Assembly (NCBI GenBank): GCA_009698615.1
Contig: WLPU01000004.1
Coordinates: 1 to 64,000, forward strand
Length of the DNA stretch: 64,000 nucleotides
DNA from: Actinomycetota bacterium
GTDB lineage: Bacteria > Actinomycetota > Actinomycetes > Nanopelagicales > Nanopelagicaceae
Reading direction: 5' to 3'
The notes beneath the pieces were generated by a model. That model was not told the DNA's origin. It worked only from the letters and a program-made list of their open reading frames with translations, and ran no database searches. Each line of letters starts with the position of its first letter. Within the stretch, counting starts at the first letter, position 1. Position numbers and translations under genes: made by a program. This document shows positions 36,736 through 46,994 of the stretch, in pieces.

Positions 36736-38658
36736 TCAAGAACCTTCGAGAATTTCGCCAGTTTGCGCATCAAATACCAACGATTCACTCCCGTGGAGCG
36801 CTTCGAGGATCATCGTCGCAATTTTCTCTCCAATCCCAGGAATATGAGCAATCTCTTCGGCAGTTGCTTTGCGAAGAGCAGCAACTGATCCAAAATGTGT
36901 GAGAAGTGCTTTACGTCGCACCTCTCCTAACTGCTCAATGTCATCGAGTACCGATTCGAGCATTGCATGAGAACGCCTGGAGCGATGGAAAGTAATTGCG
37001 AAACGGTGGGCTTCATCGCGAATACGTTGCAGCAGGTATAGCCCTTCACTAGTTCGAGGCAACATTAATGGCTCTGGATTTCCAGGGCGCCACACCTCTT
37101 CAAGTCTCTTGGCCAAACCGCACAGTGGAATGTCAGTAATCCCAAGATCGGCCATCGCTCGCGCGGCAGCATTTACTTGGCCAACGCCTCCATCCACAAT
37201 AATGAGTTGTGGCGGGTATGAAAACCTCTTCCTCTTTCCGCCACTTTCTTGTACTTCGCCCCCATCAATAGTGCGTTCAGTAATAAGGCGTTTAAGGCGG
37301 CGGGTAAGAACTTGATTGATTGCCCTAGTGTCATCCCAGGCAGTCGTCGTATCAATAATGAATCGCCGATACTCACTCTTTTTTGCCATGCCATCTTCAA
37401 AAACCACCATGGAGGCAACGACTGTCGTTCCTGAGATATTTGAGATGTCGAAACATTCAATGCGCAATGGCGGCTGCGAAAGTTCCAACGTCTCCTGTAT
37501 CTGCGTGAGGGCCTTGCCACTAATGCCTGGATCGGTTGAGCGCTTATTTACATATTGAATAAGTGCATATTGTGCATTTCTTGCCACCGTTGCTAGAACT
37601 TCAACTTTCTCGCCACGTTGCGGAACCTTGATTTCTACACGTCCGCCGCGCAACTGTCCTAACCACTCCTCTAGAGTCGCTACATCTTGGGGTAATTCAT
37701 TGATCACAATCTCAGGTGGAATTTCTACTTGCGCATCTGTGGCGTAGATTGAGGCAAACAGCGCCGTTACATCATCTTGTTCCTCCACGCTCTTTTTCTG
37801 ATCAAGGAGCCACGAACGCGAGCCCTTGATGGAGCCTCCCCGAATTGTGAAAAGAGATCCAGCTGCATGCGTGCCTTCTCGATGGATTGCAATGACATCG
37901 GCTGAAAGGCTTTCAGATAATGTGGCATCGCTCGACTCTAAGGCGCGCTGCATATAAGAAATCTGATCACGAATCTTAGCTGCACGTTCAAATTCTTCAT
38001 TGTTAGCAGCGGTGTCCATTTCTTTAGCTAGTGTTGGAAGCACATCACCCTTGCCGGCCCCCATGAAATCGATCAGGCGCCCTGCCAACTTTTTGTGCTC
38101 ATCAGGAGTTACCCAACCAACGCAGGGGGCGGCGCATTTTCCGATATCTCCTAGCAGACACTGCCTCTTACTTTTTCTTGCTTTCTCGAAATTTGAATCT
38201 GTACACGAGCGAACTGGAAATACTTTCAATACTGCATCAAAGGTATTGCGAAGTGCCCAGGAATGTGTGAAAGGACCAAAATATTTGATACCCATTTTCT
38301 TCTGTTTGCGTGTGATGAAAACGCGTGGGTACTCATCTTTCATTGAAATTGCCAAATATGGATAAGACTTGTCGTCTTTGAATTGAACGTTGTAGGTTGG
38401 ATTGAATTGTTTGATCCAAGAAAATTCAAGTTGTAACGCTGCGATCTCGGTGTCGACGATTGTCCAGTCGACTCGGACGGCCTCATGCACCATTTGATCC
38501 GTGCGCTCTGGAAGATTATTTTGGAAATAGCTGTTAAGTCGGGATTTAAGGCTTATTGCTTTGCCGACATAGATGACACGATCATCTTGATTGAAAAACC
38601 TATACACCCCTGGTAACGACGGTACGTCGGTAGGCCGGTAGCTTGTCGGATCGGCCAT
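36736..38658 (-). CDS. uvrC: Excinuclease ABC subunit C
   Basis: Makes both incisions around a DNA lesion after UvrB loading. The 640-residue protein has an N-terminal GIY-YIG nuclease domain (LPGVYRFFNQ, VIYVGKAISLKSR). A Cys-rich segment follows (RQCLLGDIGKCAAPC), then a UVR motif, the RNase H-like second nuclease (IECFDISNISGTTVVASMVVF, LIIVDGGVGQVNAA), and C-terminal helix-hairpin-helix repeats (LLTHFGSVAALRKATAEEIA). ATG 38658 overlaps the uvrA stop as TGATG; a GTG one codon earlier is equally possible. Confidence 0.96.
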   Translation of the reverse strand: MADPTSYRPTDVPSLPGVYRFFNQDDRVIYVGKAISLKSRLNSYFQNNLPERTDQMVHEAVRVDWTIVDTEIAALQLEFSWIKQFNPTYNVQFKDDKSYPYLAISMKDEYPRVFITRKQKKMGIKYFGPFTHSWALRNTFDAVLKVFPVRSCTDSNFEKARKSKRQCLLGDIGKCAAPCVGWVTPDEHKKLAGRLIDFMGAGKGDVLPTLAKEMDTAANNEEFERAAKIRDQISYMQRALESSDATLSESLSADVIAIHREGTHAAGSLFTIRGGSIKGSRSWLLDQKKSVEEQDDVTALFASIYATDAQVEIPPEIVINELPQDVATLEEWLGQLRGGRVEIKVPQRGEKVEVLATVARNAQYALIQYVNKRSTDPGISGKALTQIQETLELSQPPLRIECFDISNISGTTVVASMVVFEDGMAKKSEYRRFIIDTTTAWDDTRAINQVLTRRLKRLITERTIDGGEVQESGGKRKRFSYPPQLIIVDGGVGQVNAAARAMADLGITDIPLCGLAKRLEEVWRPGNPEPLMLPRTSEGLYLLQRIRDEAHRFAITFHRSRRSHAMLESVLDDIEQLGEVRRKALLTHFGSVAALRKATAEEIAHIPGIGEKIATMILEALHGSESLVFDAQTGEILEGS

Positions 38659-41519
38659 CACTGCGCCTTCTTTGTACTCTTTCGATTTGTTGCCAAGATC
38701 TGTGACAAATAGTGGCCGGTATAACTACTTGAGTTCTGCGCCACTTGTTCAGGGGTTCCTTCTGCAATCACTGTCCCACCTCGGAAACCGCCCTCAGGGC
38801 CCATGTCGATAACCCAATCGGCAGACTTAATTACATCTAAATTATGTTCGATGACAACAACGGTATTACCACTATCTACCAAGCGATTGAGAACCCCTAG
38901 AAGTTTGCTGACATCTTCGAAGTGAAGACCCGTAGTTGGCTCATCCAAGACATAAATTGTGCGCCCTGTTGAACGTCGCTGAAGTTCTGTGGCAAGTTTT
39001 ACACGTTGGGCTTCTCCTCCGGAAAGTGTCGGCGCTGATTGCCCCAAGCGAACATAGCCCAGCCCTACATCACAGAGTGTCTTTAAATAACGAGCTATGG
39101 CTGGAACGGCCTCGAAGAAATCGCGTGCCAATTCGATCGGCATATCCAAAACTTCCGCGATCGTCTTGCCTTTGTAGTGGACTTCAAGGGTTTCGCGGTT
39201 ATACCGAGCGCCATGGCAGACTTCGCATGGAACATAAACATCAGGCAAAAAGTTCATTTCGATGGTGATGGTCCCATCACCCGAACAATTCTCGCAGCGG
39301 CCGCCTTTGACATTGAACGAGAAGCGCCCTTGTAAATATCCACGCACCTTTGCCTCAGATGTTTCAGCAAAGAGAGCGCGCACCTTATCGAAAACCCCTG
39401 TGTAGGTTGCAGGATTTGATCGTGGTGTTCGACCGATCGGAGATTGATCTACGTGTACCACTTTGTCCAAGAGATCGATTCCAGTCACAGTGCGATGGCG
39501 ACCGGGTACTAATCGTGCTCCATTGAGTTTGTTGGCAAGAGTGACGTAGACAATGTCATTGATGAGTGTCGATTTTCCAGAGCCACTCACTCCAGTGACA
39601 GCAACGAATGCACCTAAGGGGATAGCAACTTCAATGTCCTTGAGGTTGTTCTCTTTGGCTCCCTTAACGACAAGTTGGCGTTTTTTATCAATGGGGCGAC
39701 GCTCTTTCGGAATGGCAATAGTTTTCCGCCCAGAAAGATACGCCCCAGTGATCGATTCCTTTGAATCAATCAGTGATTGATAGTCACCTGAAACAACAAC
39801 CTTGCCACCGTGCTCTCCTGCTCCTGGACCAATGTCAACGATCCAATCGGCCGCTCGAATAGTTTCCTCATCATGTTCTACAACGATGAGAGTGTTCCCT
39901 AAATCGCGAAGTCGAGTGAGTGTTTCAATTAAACGTCGATTATCTCTTTGATGAAGGCCGATACTAGGTTCATCCAGGACGTAGAGAACTCCAACTAATC
40001 CCGAACCAATCTGAGTGGCCAATCGAATGCGTTGTGCCTCCCCGCCCGACAGCGTTGCAGCTGGGCGCTCTAACGACAAATAATCCAAACCTACGTCGAG
40101 CAAAAATCCCAGTCGAGCATGGACTTCTTTCAATACTCTTTCAGCAATCTGGCTCTCGCGTGCATTGAGTTCGATTCCTAGGAGGAATGTGGCGCAATCG
40201 GCGATAGAAAGTTCGCAAATTTGTGCAATGTTGTTTCCCCCGATCGTGACTGCCAGAACTTCTGGTTTGAGACGGGCCCCCTTGCATTCTGGGCAGGGAA
40301 TCTGACGCATATATCCTTCAAACTTGTCGCGGCTGTAGTCACTATCTGTTTCACCGTGGCGTCGGTGAATGAAGGGAATAACGCCTTCAAAACCGGTGGA
40401 GTAGTTTCGTACTCGACCATAACGATTCTTGTACTTTACGTGCACCTCATAATCTGAGCCATGCAAAATCGCATCCTTAGCCTTGACAGACAATTTATTC
40501 CACGGTGTATCTAATGAGAATTTGATCTCTCCGGAGAGAGCCTGGAGTAAACGCAAGAAGTACTCTGAAGTCTGGCCGGAAGACCACGGAGCGATCGCTC
40601 CTTCATTGATCGAAGCACTGTCGTCGGGAACAATTAATTCTTCATCTACTTCCAATTTAGTACCTATGCCCGAACATTCTTGGCAGGCACCAAAGGGTGA
40701 ATTGAATGAGAATGAGCGTGGTTCAAGCTCTTCAAATGATAATTCGCATGTATGACACGCTAGATGTTCGCTATATGTGCGTTCCTTTTCGGTGCCCTTT
40801 GCATCAACGAAATCCAATAAAACAATCCCTTGAGCAAGGCGTAGCGCGGTTTCGATCGAATCGGTGAGGCGATTCTTTGATTCAGCTTTAGCGCTCAAGC
40901 GATCAATAACAACTTCTATAGTGTGCTTTTCTTGCTTCTTTAGTTTTGGAGGCTCGGCTAATTGGATCACTGCGCCATCAACGCGTGCCCGCGAATAACC
41001 TTGGGTCACTAGCTCTTGGAAAAGGTCGACAAACTCGCCCTTACGTGCGCGAACTACGGGAGCTAAAACTTGAAACTTTGTCGCTGCAGGCATCGTCAAA
41101 ATCTGATCCACGATTTGCTGCGGACTTTGTCGCGAGACAGGACTCTTGCACTTGGGGCAATGGGGCCTTCCTGCTCGGGCAAAAAGTAATCGTAAATAAT
41201 CATAAACTTCAGTTATTGTTCCAACGGTAGATCGTGGATTTCTATTTGTAGATTTCTGATCGATCGATACGGCTGGGGATAAACCTTCAATAAAATCAAC
41301 ATCTGGTTTATCCATTTGACCTAGAAATTGTCTGGCGTAAGCTGACAAGGATTCGACGTAGCGCCGTTGCCCTTCAGCAAAAATTGTGTCGAAGGCCAGA
41401 CTCGATTTTCCAGATCCTGACAGGCCCGTGAAAACGATGAGAGCATCTCTGGGCAACTCAAGAGAAACGTCTTTAAGGTTGTGCTCGCGGGCTCCCCGGA
41501 TAATTAACTTCTCTATCAC
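38658..41519 (-). CDS. uvrA: Excinuclease ABC subunit A
   Basis: DNA damage recognition ATPase. The 953-residue protein carries two ABC modules: Walker A in [16 protein letters not shown] (near residue 31) and [15 protein letters not shown] (near 645), and signatures [14 protein letters not shown] and [14 protein letters not shown]. Zinc cysteines lie in [23 protein letters not shown], and [10 protein letters not shown] with CEVCHG. It starts three bases after uvrB and overlaps uvrC. Confidence 0.98.
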   Translation of the reverse strand: MIEKLIIRGAREHNLKDVSLELPRDALIVFTGLSGSGKSSLAFDTIFAEGQRRYVESLSAYARQFLGQMDKPDVDFIEGLSPAVSIDQKSTNRNPRSTVGTITEVYDYLRLLFARAGRPHCPKCKSPVSRQSPQQIVDQILTMPAATKFQVLAPVVRARKGEFVDLFQELVTQGYSRARVDGAVIQLAEPPKLKKQEKHTIEVVIDRLSAKAESKNRLTDSIETALRLAQGIVLLDFVDAKGTEKERTYSEHLACHTCELSFEELEPRSFSFNSPFGACQECSGIGTKLEVDEELIVPDDSASINEGAIAPWSSGQTSEYFLRLLQALSGEIKFSLDTPWNKLSVKAKDAILHGSDYEVHVKYKNRYGRVRNYSTGFEGVIPFIHRRHGETDSDYSRDKFEGYMRQIPCPECKGARLKPEVLAVTIGGNNIAQICELSIADCATFLLGIELNARESQIAERVLKEVHARLGFLLDVGLDYLSLERPAATLSGGEAQRIRLATQIGSGLVGVLYVLDEPSIGLHQRDNRRLIETLTRLRDLGNTLIVVEHDEETIRAADWIVDIGPGAGEHGGKVVVSGDYQSLIDSKESITGAYLSGRKTIAIPKERRPIDKKRQLVVKGAKENNLKDIEVAIPLGAFVAVTGVSGSGKSTLINDIVYVTLANKLNGARLVPGRHRTVTGIDLLDKVVHVDQSPIGRTPRSNPATYTGVFDKVRALFAETSEAKVRGYLQGRFSFNVKGGRCENCSGDGTITIEMNFLPDVYVPCEVCHGARYNRETLEVHYKGKTIAEVLDMPIELARDFFEAVPAIARYLKTLCDVGLGYVRLGQSAPTLSGGEAQRVKLATELQRRSTGRTIYVLDEPTTGLHFEDVSKLLGVLNRLVDSGNTVVVIEHNLDVIKSADWVIDMGPEGGFRGGTVIAEGTPEQVAQNSSSYTGHYLSQILATNRKSTKKAQ

Positions 41520-41522
41520 CGC

Positions 41523-43607
41523 TTAGGCACCGGCCGTTTCCATCGCTCGTAACTCTTTCTTCAAATCTCGGATTTCGTCTCTGAGGCGTGCCGCCAATTC
41601 GAATTGCAGTTCTTTTGCACTTGCACGCATTTGATCGGTGAGCGACTCTATCAACGCGATCAGCTCTTGTCGCGGCAAAGATGTGCCCTTGCCATCGTAA
41701 ATACCAAGGGCTGGCAAGTTAGCGCGCGATGTCTTGCCTCCCGCGGATTGCAGCAGAGCTTGGGTATCCTCGTTCTCGCGGTTTATCGAATCCGTAATGT
41801 CGGCAATCTTCTTGCGCAGTGGCTGTGGATCTACCCCGCGCTCAAGGTTGTAGTCCACTTGCTTGGCCCTTCGCCGATTGGTTTCATCGATTGCCTTCGC
41901 CATGGATTTGGTGATGTTATCTGCATACATATGAACTTCTCCAGAAACGTTTCTGGCAGCGCGACCAATGGTTTGGATAAGGGCAGTACTAGATCTCAAA
42001 AAGCCCTCCTTGTCAGCATCCAAAATTGCAACGAGAGATACTTCTGGTAAATCAAGGCCTTCGCGCAAGAGGTTGATTCCGATCAGAACGTCGTACTCCC
42101 CCGTGCGTAGTTCGCGCAACAGTTCAACTCTTCGCAAGGTATCAACTTCAGAGTGCAAGTATCGGACTCTCACTCCCCGTTCTTGCAAATAATCTGTCAA
42201 ATCCTCCGACATCTTTTTGGTTAAAGTCGTTACAAGGACTCTTTCATTTCGCTCAGCTCGCGCATTAATCTCAAGGAGTAGATCATCGATTTGCCCCTTG
42301 ATTGGCTTGATAACGATCTTTGGATCGACTAAGCCGGTGGGGCGAATAACTTGCTCAACAACATCACCTTCAACCTTATTGAGTTCATACGGTCCAGGTG
42401 TTGCTGAAAGAAAAATTTTCTGTCCTACGCGAAGTAGGAATTCGTCCCAACGCAAAGGTCGGTTGTCCATAGCGCTCGGTAATCTGAAACCATGCTCAAC
42501 CAGAGTGCGCTTTCGGGATGCATCGCCTTCAAACATCGCACCGATCTGCGGCACGGTAACGTGTGATTCGTCAATGACGAGGAGAAAATCCTCTGGAAAA
42601 TAATCCAAGAGGCAGTTTGGTCCAGAACCGGGTTCGCGACCATCTATATGTCGGGAGTAGTTTTCAATTCCAGAGCAAAATCCTAATTGTTCCATCATTT
42701 CTATGTCGAACGTCGTGCGCATCCTGAGTCGTTGGGCCTCGAGCAACTTGCCTTCTCGTTCGAATACTTTCAACCGCGCCTCCAGCTCTACCTGGATTTC
42801 CGTGATTGCACGTTTCATCGTCTCTGGACCGGCGGCATAATGCGTTGCTGGAAAGATATACATCTCTTCTTCATCACGAACAATCTCCCCAGTTAAAGGA
42901 TCAAGCGTCGTAATCTTTTCGATTTCATCGCCAAACATCTCGATGCGAAGCGCCAACTCCTCATACATAGGAATGATCTCTACAGTATCGCCGCGAACGC
43001 GAAAGGTCCCACGTTCGAAGGCAATATCGTTGCGGTTATATTGGATATCCACGAATTTGCGGAGCAACACATTTCTCTCAATCTGATCGCCAACGCGCAG
43101 CCTCACCATTCGATCCACATATTCTTGCGGCGTACCAAGGCCGTAGATACAAGAGACGGTTGCAACAACTATCACGTCTCGTCGAGTAAGTAATGAATTT
43201 GTTGCTGAGTGGCGTAAGCGCTCTACCTCATCGTTGACGCTCGAATCCTTTTCAATAAAAGTGTCCGTCTGTGGAACATAAGCCTCAGGTTGGTAGTAGT
43301 CGTAATACGAAACAAAGTACTCAACGGCGTTATTTGGCATAAGTTCACGAAACTCATTGACTAATTGGGCAGCGAGAGTTTTATTGGGCGCTATCACCAA
43401 TGTGGGGCGCTGTAGCTTTTCAATGAGCCAGGCAGTGGTCGCTGATTTTCCAGTTCCGGTGGCTCCCAAAAGAACAATGTCTTGATCTCCGCGAGAAATT
43501 CTGCGGCTGATCTCAGCGATAGCCTCCGGCTGGTCACCTGCCGGAATGTAATCGCTGATTACTTGAAAGGGTTCAACGCGTCGCTGCAGATCAGTGATTG
43601 GACGCAC
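41523..43607 (-). CDS. uvrB: Excinuclease ABC subunit B
   Basis: Helicase-like subunit that verifies lesions. The 694-residue protein has Walker A in [15 protein letters not shown], the beta-hairpin region [16 protein letters not shown], helicase motifs [14 protein letters not shown] and [26 protein letters not shown], and a C-terminal UVR domain ([19 protein letters not shown]). It starts at a GTG with no ribosome binding site; a -10 box TAGACT lies six bases upstream, so a leaderless mRNA starting uvrBAC is likely. No clear SOS box was seen. Confidence 0.97.
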   Translation of the reverse strand: MRPITDLQRRVEPFQVISDYIPAGDQPEAIAEISRRISRGDQDIVLLGATGTGKSATTAWLIEKLQRPTLVIAPNKTLAAQLVNEFRELMPNNAVEYFVSYYDYYQPEAYVPQTDTFIEKDSSVNDEVERLRHSATNSLLTRRDVIVVATVSCIYGLGTPQEYVDRMVRLRVGDQIERNVLLRKFVDIQYNRNDIAFERGTFRVRGDTVEIIPMYEELALRIEMFGDEIEKITTLDPLTGEIVRDEEEMYIFPATHYAAGPETMKRAITEIQVELEARLKVFEREGKLLEAQRLRMRTTFDIEMMEQLGFCSGIENYSRHIDGREPGSGPNCLLDYFPEDFLLVIDESHVTVPQIGAMFEGDASRKRTLVEHGFRLPSAMDNRPLRWDEFLLRVGQKIFLSATPGPYELNKVEGDVVEQVIRPTGLVDPKIVIKPIKGQIDDLLLEINARAERNERVLVTTLTKKMSEDLTDYLQERGVRVRYLHSEVDTLRRVELLRELRTGEYDVLIGINLLREGLDLPEVSLVAILDADKEGFLRSSTALIQTIGRAARNVSGEVHMYADNITKSMAKAIDETNRRRAKQVDYNLERGVDPQPLRKKIADITDSINRENEDTQALLQSAGGKTSRANLPALGIYDGKGTSLPRQELIALIESLTDQMRASAKELQFELAARLRDEIRDLKKELRAMETAGA

Positions 43608-43613
43608 AGGATG

Positions 43614-43619
43614 AGTCTA
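43614..43619 (-). promoter_or_regulatory. -10 box of a leaderless uvrB promoter
   Basis: TAGACT on the minus strand, six bases (CATCCT) before the GTG of uvrB, in the 19-base gap after coaE. No suitably spaced -35 box; a TTGACC upstream is only five bases away. Confidence 0.45.
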
Positions 43620-43626
43620 GTAGAGG

Positions 43627-44229
43627 TCAATCTTTTTCGCGTTGGTGTGCTGGAAGTACGCTCTCCCAGAGGTGCTCCACTTGTCGCAGCAGGTCATCGG
43701 ATGTCCCATTATTCACAATAACTGCATCGGCGACCGCTTGTCTTTCTATCCGGGTGGTTTGCGCCGAGATGCGTTGGCTGATTTGCGAAGTGGACATTCC
43801 GCGTCCCTTTAATCGCGCGTTCCGCTGCGCATCATCTGTTTCAACTGTAATAACAAAATCAAACCTTGCAGATGCGTCAGTTTCAACGAGTAGTGGAATT
43901 TCATAAATAAGAACGTCATCTCCGTGCAAGAGTTCCACCGCTGATTCAAAATTCGCTCGGACGATAGGGTGGATGATGCCTTCCAAGACTTCCCGCTGAG
44001 AGGGATCATTAAAAATGATCTCTGCTAATTCCCGTCGGTCAATATCTCCATTGTGAAGAATTCGATCACCAAAGGCGCGGACTACATGATCAAATCCAGT
44101 ACTGCCCCGCTCAATGGCAGTTCGAGCTAATTGATCAGCATCCATAACTAAGGCGCCGAGCTGCGAGAAATATTGTGCTGCCAAAGATTTGCCGGACCCG
44201 ATTCCACCCGTGAGCGCGACCACCAACAT
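43627..44229 (-). CDS. coaE: Dephospho-CoA kinase
   Basis: Last step of coenzyme A synthesis. The 200-residue P-loop kinase has VALTGGIGSGKSLAAQYF, the LGALVMDADQLAR segment with the acceptor-site aspartate, and VYEIPLLVE-like LIYEIPLLVETD. Some actinobacterial CoaE proteins carry a C-terminal UPF0157 extension; this one does not. It follows rpsA after a strong terminator and has its own -10 box six bases before the ATG, so a separate leaderless transcript is likely. Confidence 0.94.
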   Translation of the reverse strand: MLVVALTGGIGSGKSLAAQYFSQLGALVMDADQLARTAIERGSTGFDHVVRAFGDRILHNGDIDRRELAEIIFNDPSQREVLEGIIHPIVRANFESAVELLHGDDVLIYEIPLLVETDASARFDFVITVETDDAQRNARLKGRGMSTSQISQRISAQTTRIERQAVADAVIVNNGTSDDLLRQVEHLWESVLPAHQREKD

Positions 44230-44235
44230 AAGCCG

Positions 44236-44241
44236 ACACTA
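44236..44241 (-). promoter_or_regulatory. -10 box of a leaderless coaE promoter
   Basis: TAGTGT on the minus strand, six bases (CGGCTT) before the ATG, just downstream of the rpsA terminator. Confidence 0.45.
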
Positions 44242-44253
44242 CCGCGAGGGCAG

Positions 44254-44293
44254 AAAAAAACCGACCCCTCGAGATATTGCCTCGGAGGGTCGG
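44254..44293 (-). terminator. Rho-independent terminator of rpsA
   Basis: On the minus strand a 13-pair stem with one wobble and one mismatch (CCGACCCTCCGAG / CTCGAGGGGTCGG) closes a seven-base loop (GCAATAT) and is followed by seven T (44254-44260). It starts 17 bases after the rpsA stop. It is the clearest intrinsic terminator in the window. Confidence 0.9.
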
Positions 44294-44310
44294 CCACTAT
44301 TTTCCTAGAA

Positions 44311-45672
44311 CTATTCAGCCAACGCTGGAGCACTTTCTTCAGTTGTTGCTGCTGCAGCATCTGCGGCCTGAGCAACCTCTTTTTGCTTCTTGTGCGCAAT
44401 GAAACGTTCTTGGGCTTGCGCGTATTGGCGCTCCCATTCTTCGCGTTGAGTTTCAAATCCGGGTTTCCACTCTTGGGTATCCGAGTCAAATCCTTCTGGG
44501 TAAATGAAATTACCAGCAGCATCGTATCGAGCAGCCATGCCGTACTGAGTCGGATCAAAAGCCTCGATCGTCACTTCTTTGCCCTCGTTGGCTTGCTTGA
44601 GAGAAAGAGAAATCCGACGGCGCTCCAGATCGATATCAATGATCTTTACGAACAACTCATCATCAACCTGAACTACCTGCTCAGGAATTTCGACATGACG
44701 TTCTGCTAACTCAGAAATATGTACTAATCCTTCGATGCCCTCGTGGACACGAATGAAGGCACCAAATGGCACCAACTTCGTTACTTGACCAGGCACTACT
44801 TGATTAATTGTGTGGGTTCGAGCAAATGCTTGCCATGGATCTTCTTGTGTCGCCTTCAAAGATAGCGATACGCGTTCGCGCTCGAAATCTACTTCAAGAA
44901 CTTCGACAGTTACTTCGTCGCCAACTTCAACAACTTCGTTCGGATGGTCAATGTGCTTCCATGAAAGCTCGGAAACGTGAACCAACCCATCAACGCCACC
45001 TAGGTCTACGAAAGCGCCGAAATTGACTATTGATGAAACAACTCCGCTTCGTACTTGACCTTTTTGGAGTTGGTTTAAAAATGTTGTGCGAGATTCGGAT
45101 TGAGTCTGCTCAAGGTAGGCACGGCGAGATAGAACTACGTTGTTTCTGTTTTTATCTAGTTCAATGATGCGAGCCTCAACCTGCTTGCCAATGTATGGCG
45201 TGAGATCGCGGACGCGACGCATTTCAACCAGCGATGCTGGCAAGAATCCGCGCAAGCCGATATCCACAATGAGACCGCCTTTAACAACTTCAATGACAGT
45301 TCCGACGACAACTTCGTCTCTTTCCTTCTTGCCCTCAATGTCGCCCCATGCGCGCTCGTACTGTGCGCGCTTCTTAGACAAAATGAGACGGCCTTCTTTG
45401 TCTTCCTTTTGAAGTACAAGGGCTTCTACTTTCTCGCCCACCTTAACAATTTCATTGGGATCCACATCGTGGCGAATAGAGAGCTCACGGGAAGGGATCA
45501 CGCCTTCGGTTTTATATCCGATATCGAGAAGTACTTCATCACGATCTACTTGTACGACTATGCCTTCAACAAGGTCTCCATCGTTGAAATTTCGGATGGT
45601 TCCTTCAATTGCGGCTAGAAAATCTTCTGCTGATCCAACGTCATTTATTGCGATTACTGGTGAGATGCTCAA
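44311..45672 (-). CDS. rpsA: 30S ribosomal protein S1
   Basis: Binds mRNA on the small subunit. The 453-residue protein contains four S1 domains (about residues 36-105, 123-190, 207-277, 294-363), each with a G-x-V/F-GAFVDLG-like core such as VNFGAFVDLGGVDGLVHVSE. The C-terminal tail, rich in Gln, Ala and Glu, is less conserved. It starts at TTG behind GGAG. A good promoter (45715-45744) and a short leader with an 11-base direct repeat precede it. Confidence 0.96.
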   Translation of the reverse strand: MSISPVIAINDVGSAEDFLAAIEGTIRNFNDGDLVEGIVVQVDRDEVLLDIGYKTEGVIPSRELSIRHDVDPNEIVKVGEKVEALVLQKEDKEGRLILSKKRAQYERAWGDIEGKKERDEVVVGTVIEVVKGGLIVDIGLRGFLPASLVEMRRVRDLTPYIGKQVEARIIELDKNRNNVVLSRRAYLEQTQSESRTTFLNQLQKGQVRSGVVSSIVNFGAFVDLGGVDGLVHVSELSWKHIDHPNEVVEVGDEVTVEVLEVDFERERVSLSLKATQEDPWQAFARTHTINQVVPGQVTKLVPFGAFIRVHEGIEGLVHISELAERHVEIPEQVVQVDDELFVKIIDIDLERRRISLSLKQANEGKEVTIEAFDPTQYGMAARYDAAGNFIYPEGFDSDTQEWKPGFETQREEWERQYAQAQERFIAHKKQKEVAQAADAAAATTEESAPALAE

Positions 45673-45680
45673 GGTGCTCC

Positions 45681-45707
45681 GTAGGGATAGGTAGTAGTAG
45701 GGATAGG
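45681..45707 (-). repeat. 11-base direct repeat in the rpsA leader
   Basis: CCTATCCCTAC occurs twice on the minus strand (45697-45707 and 45681-45691), separated by five bases, so the period is 16. Both copies lie between the expected transcription start (near 45709) and the rpsA ribosome binding site. Confidence 0.8.
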
Positions 45708-45714
45708 GCTGCTA

Positions 45715-45744
45715 AGGGTACGGTTCGCGCCCGCAAAGCGTCAA
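45715..45744 (-). promoter_or_regulatory. rpsA promoter
   Basis: On the minus strand TTGACG (-35, 45739-45744) and TACCCT (-10, 45715-45720) are 18 bases apart. It predicts a leader of about 37 bases before the rpsA TTG. Confidence 0.65.
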
Positions 45745-45754
45745 TTCGCGCGAG

Positions 45755-45760
45755 TAGACT
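45755..45760 (+). promoter_or_regulatory. -10 box of a leaderless MFS-gene promoter
   Basis: TAGACT with seven bases (GACAATT) before the ATG at 45768. It faces away from the rpsA promoter. Confidence 0.45.
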
Positions 45761-45767
45761 GACAATT

Positions 45768-46994
45768 ATGGAGAGATATCGAGCATTACTGCGATTTCCG
45801 CATGTAAAAGCCCTCCTCATCAGCGCATTTCCCGCTCGAGTTGCCTACGGAATGATTGCGTTGGCTACATTCTTTAAGGCAGAAAATGCAACACATTCTA
45901 TTGCTGTTGCTGGTTTAGCAATTGGTCTCGAATCCTTTTCATCAGCAATCACTGCTGGACTTCGTGGGTCCTTGATGGATCGCTTTGGCCTTAAATGGCC
46001 GCTTCGAGTTTTTGTACCGTCCTACGCACTCATGATTCTCGCTCTCAACGCCTCGCACGATCGCACGGTGATTTTGCTGATCTCTTTCATTTTGGGCCTG
46101 GCTTCGCCCCCGATTAATCTTTCGATCAGGCCAATGTGGAAGAGCGTCGTACCCGCAGAATTCTTGCGAACTGCATACGCACTGGATACCGCTGTAATAA
46201 GTGCTGCAACTGTTTTTGGGCCAGTGATTGCGACTTCGCTCGCGCTTTCGAAACATCCAGGAAGTGCTCTTACTCTTTGCGCTATTTTGGTTTTCATTGG
46301 AGGTGCTTGCCTAGCCTTCACTAAGGCCGCGCAGTCCTGGACCCCTGAGGTCAAAGCGCGCGGAAGTGCATCGCTATTTAAGAATCCAGCGATTCGATTG
46401 CTCATGCTTGAGGGATGTTTCATTGGATTTGGTATCGGTGCTTTCGATATTGCCGTCCCAGCATTTGCAACGCTAGAACACATTCCAGAGCGAACTGCTT
46501 GGATCTTGGCCATCATGGGGATTTGTAATATTTTCGGCGGTCTATTTGGAGGTTTGGTTTCGAAGAAAACTTCTCCTCTCTTGGTTTTCAGACGAACCTA
46601 CTTCGTCTGGTTTCTCATTGAACTACCTCTTGCTTTTTCATATCCGGGATGGAGTATGGCGCTGATTGCCGGTGGCATTGGGCTTTGCGGCGGGGCGTTA
46701 CAAGTTTTTTATCTAGAAGTCATGGAGGCGGTGCGCCCGCACGGAAGTGCGATTTCATCTCTTGGTTGGCTCTGGACAGTCGAAGGTACCTTCATGTCAT
46801 TTGGAGCCGCAGTCGGTGGATGGGTCTCCAACTCTCTATCACCACGAGTGTGTCTTTCATTTTCGACAATCTCAGTTGCCTGCGGCCTATTAGTTCTCAC
46901 AATTGGCCGCAAGCGATTAGCCGCAGCTAATGCAATTCCGACCGAGGCTCAAGATCTCAACGCAATGAAGGACAACGCTTCTCCTTCACATTAA
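45768..46994 (+). CDS. Major facilitator superfamily protein
   Basis: A 408-residue membrane protein with about twelve predicted helices. RGSLMDRFGLKWPLR matches the MFS loop 2-3 signature, and GLFGGLVSKKTSPLLVFRR the corresponding second-half loop. The substrate is unknown; the best description is a drug-efflux-like or sugar-efflux-like MFS protein. I start at ATG 45768 because a hydrophobic first helix follows at once (VKALLISAFPARVAYGMIAL); the frame extends upstream to 45609 only by reading through rpsA's 5' end and promoter. It ends in a four-base overlap with convergent polA. Confidence 0.82.
   Translation: MERYRALLRFPHVKALLISAFPARVAYGMIALATFFKAENATHSIAVAGLAIGLESFSSAITAGLRGSLMDRFGLKWPLRVFVPSYALMILALNASHDRTVILLISFILGLASPPINLSIRPMWKSVVPAEFLRTAYALDTAVISAATVFGPVIATSLALSKHPGSALTLCAILVFIGGACLAFTKAAQSWTPEVKARGSASLFKNPAIRLLMLEGCFIGFGIGAFDIAVPAFATLEHIPERTAWILAIMGICNIFGGLFGGLVSKKTSPLLVFRRTYFVWFLIELPLAFSYPGWSMALIAGGIGLCGGALQVFYLEVMEAVRPHGSAISSLGWLWTVEGTFMSFGAAVGGWVSNSLSPRVCLSFSTISVACGLLVLTIGRKRLAAANAIPTEAQDLNAMKDNASPSH

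Noticed and set aside
43614-43631. TTGACC plus TAGACT before uvrB as a -35/-10 pair
   Set aside because: Only five bases separate them. The -10 box is kept on its spacing to the start codon; the TTGACC is the end of coaE.
45609-45767. A 53-residue N-terminal extension of the MFS protein
   Set aside because: It would overlap the rpsA coding start and promoter on the other strand, is basic and non-hydrophobic, and lies upstream of a good -10 box for the ATG at 45768.
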